A model generated the notes under the pieces. It did not search any database, was not told the origin of the DNA, and worked only from the letters and a program-made list of their open reading frames with translations. From Planctomycetota bacterium (GTDB taxonomy: Bacteria > Planctomycetota > Phycisphaerae > WQYP01), in assembly GCA_021852225.1 (NCBI GenBank), contig JAJZOA010000236.1:1-6168 (forward strand): 6,168 nucleotides of DNA, written 5' to 3'. The position numbers and the translations under genes are program-made. The number at the start of each line of letters is the position of its first letter. The first letter of the stretch is position 1. This document shows positions 4,894 through 6,168 of this stretch, in pieces.

Positions 4894-6168
4894 ATGGTCA
4901 ATCACAAGAACGGGCACCCCGCCGACGCCAGCCGATATCATCGACGCGATTTTCTGACAATCGCGGCCGGCATTGTCGCGGCGGCTCCCGCTGTAAATCA
5001 TAACTCGTCGACCGACCTGACGGCATCGGCGCACGTAAAGCCAGGAATTTCGCTGGATCTGGGTGGCAATAGCTGGACAATGCAGCAGAAGGGCAAGCCC
5101 GCGGTCCTGCCCGCTGCGGTGCCAGGCAGCCAGTACGCCGACCTGTTGAATAACGGAACAATTCCTGATCCCTTTTTTCGTGATCAGAATAGTGATGTTC
5201 AGTGGGCCGCGCGGGCAACCTGGATTTATCGGCGAACGTTTCATGCAGGGCCGGATTTACTTGCAAAAAAGCATGTCCAACTGGTTTGCCACGGGTTGGA
5301 TACGCTTGCCAGCGTACGGATTAACGGGGTATTGGCGGGGAGCGCGGACAATATGTATCGCACCTGGCGGTTTGATGTGAAAGGGATCGTCAAAGCCGGC
5401 GAAAACAGCATCACCATTGAATTTGCCCCACTGGGCCCGTATGCCGCGGCACGCGCAGCCGCGTATAAGGCCAGACATGGCGTCATGCTAAAGGCAACGC
5501 AAAGCTGGGTGCGCAAGGCCCCATATATGTGGGGGTGGGACTGGTGTCGGCCATTGTTGACCTGCGGAATCTGGAAGCCCATTGAACTGGTCGGATTCGA
5601 TTGTCGGATTGCAGATGTTAAGGTCGAGCAAAATATACAGGACCCAATAGTGGCGAAGCTTACTGTCGGCATCGTCACAGAGGGAATTTCCAACGCCGGA
5701 TTGCACGCGCATGTTTCTGTATTGTTTAACGGCCGACAGATAACCGCCGGCCACACGGCCATAATCCGGCGGCAAGGCACGCTGAGTCTGCACATACCTG
5801 CGCCCGAAATATGGTGGCCCAACGGGATGGGGCCACATCCGCTTTATACCATTGAAATTGAATTGCGGGATTCGGGAAAAACAACCTTGGATAGAGCGGA
5901 ACGCCGCATCGGGTTGAGAACCATACGGTATATTGATAAAACGGCAAACCATTCAGGCCAGTTGGAAGTCAATGGTGTACCATTTTTTTGCAAAGGGGCG
6001 GACTGGATACCAGCGGATAATATTCCGTCACGGGTAACGCCGGACATTCTGCGGCGCTTTGTACGGGACGCCCGCGATTGCCACTTTAACGCACTCCGTT
6101 TCTGGGGGGGCGGATATTACGAACCACAGGCGCTATTTGATGCCTGCGACGAAATGGGAATTCTGGAA
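4894..6168 (+). CDS. Tat-exported GH2 beta-mannosidase, N-terminal part (3'-truncated by window edge)
   Basis: Glycoside hydrolase family 2 of the beta-mannosidase type, a retaining exo-enzyme that releases beta-linked mannose from mannooligosaccharides or the N-glycan core. The frame runs open to the last base, giving 425 residues with no stop. Residues 16-22 read HRRDFLT, followed by an Ala-rich hydrophobic run (23-33): a Tat signal. Next comes the sugar-binding jelly-roll domain, with VPGSQYADLLNNG, RTWRFDV and the WGWDW motif (213-217) followed by GIWKPIEL. An Ig-like beta-sandwich follows, ending near IWWPNGMGPHPLY and RRIGLRTI. The TIM barrel begins at VNGVPFFCKGADWIPAD (K367-D374), with FWGGGYYE at 403-410. 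The acid/base and nucleophile glutamates lie beyond the window, so activity cannot be judged here. The WDW motif is followed by C-R-P, and LTCGIW holds Cys where Gly and Ser are usual. Pairing with the upstream exported GH92 supports mannose-glycan degradation. Beta-mannosidase is favoured over beta-galactosidase by the WGWDW and GADWIPAD motifs. Confidence 0.93.
   Translation, partial: MVNHKNGHPADASRYHRRDFLTIAAGIVAAAPAVNHNSSTDLTASAHVKPGISLDLGGNSWTMQQKGKPAVLPAAVPGSQYADLLNNGTIPDPFFRDQNSDVQWAARATWIYRRTFHAGPDLLAKKHVQLVCHGLDTLASVRINGVLAGSADNMYRTWRFDVKGIVKAGENSITIEFAPLGPYAAARAAAYKARHGVMLKATQSWVRKAPYMWGWDWCRPLLTCGIWKPIELVGFDCRIADVKVEQNIQDPIVAKLTVGIVTEGISNAGLHAHVSVLFNGRQITAGHTAIIRRQGTLSLHIPAPEIWWPNGMGPHPLYTIEIELRDSGKTTLDRAERRIGLRTIRYIDKTANHSGQLEVNGVPFFCKGADWIPADNIPSRVTPDILRRFVRDARDCHFNALRFWGGGYYEPQALFDACDEMGILE

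Noticed and set aside
4672..5244. A 190-codon minus-strand frame spanning the intergenic region and the GH2 start
   Set aside because: Half of it is antisense to the GH2 frame, it has no recognisable domain, and the terminator and Shine-Dalgarno signals read on the + strand.

Overview
This window reads as a chromosomal segment of a Gram-negative-type heterotrophic bacterium. All four genes are on the + strand. There are no RNA genes, mobile elements, CRISPR arrays or resistance determinants. Two consecutive secreted glycosidases with twin-arginine (Tat) signals of the RRDFL type, together with moderately high GC, fit Planctomycetes/Verrucomicrobia-like or Acidobacteria-like carbohydrate degraders. 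This placement is an inference from style only; nothing here fixes the phylum.

Layout. (1) 1-614: the C-terminal ~60% of biotin synthase (bioB), cut by the left edge. (2) About 686-1843 (open from 623): a FabF-type beta-ketoacyl synthase with Cys-His-Lys-His active-site residues, starting right after bioB and probably in the same transcript. (3) 1844-2054: a 211-bp gap with a plausible sigma70-like promoter and a strong Shine-Dalgarno. (4) 2055-4577: a complete, Tat-exported GH92 alpha-mannosidase. (5) 4578-4893: a 316-bp gap with a hairpin abutting the GH92 stop, a terminator-like stem plus T-run, and a 17-nt inverted repeat. (6) 4894-6168: a Tat-exported GH2 beta-mannosidase, cut by the right edge before its catalytic residues.

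How the parts work together. The left half looks like biotin/acyl-chain metabolism. BioB inserts sulfur into dethiobiotin, and the adjacent ketosynthase could help build the pimeloyl chain or serve another acyl pathway. The right half is a mannose-glycan module. GH92 would trim alpha-linked mannose and GH2 would remove beta-linked mannose, together dismantling N-glycan-like or mannan-derived substrates outside the cytoplasm. Signals between the two mannosidases suggest GH2 may be controlled separately from GH92.

I see no clearly undescribed system. The points most worth following are the bioB-ketosynthase pairing, the two Tat-routed mannosidases, the paired cysteine substitutions in the GH2 WDW motif, and the inverted repeat over a possible -10 upstream of GH2.
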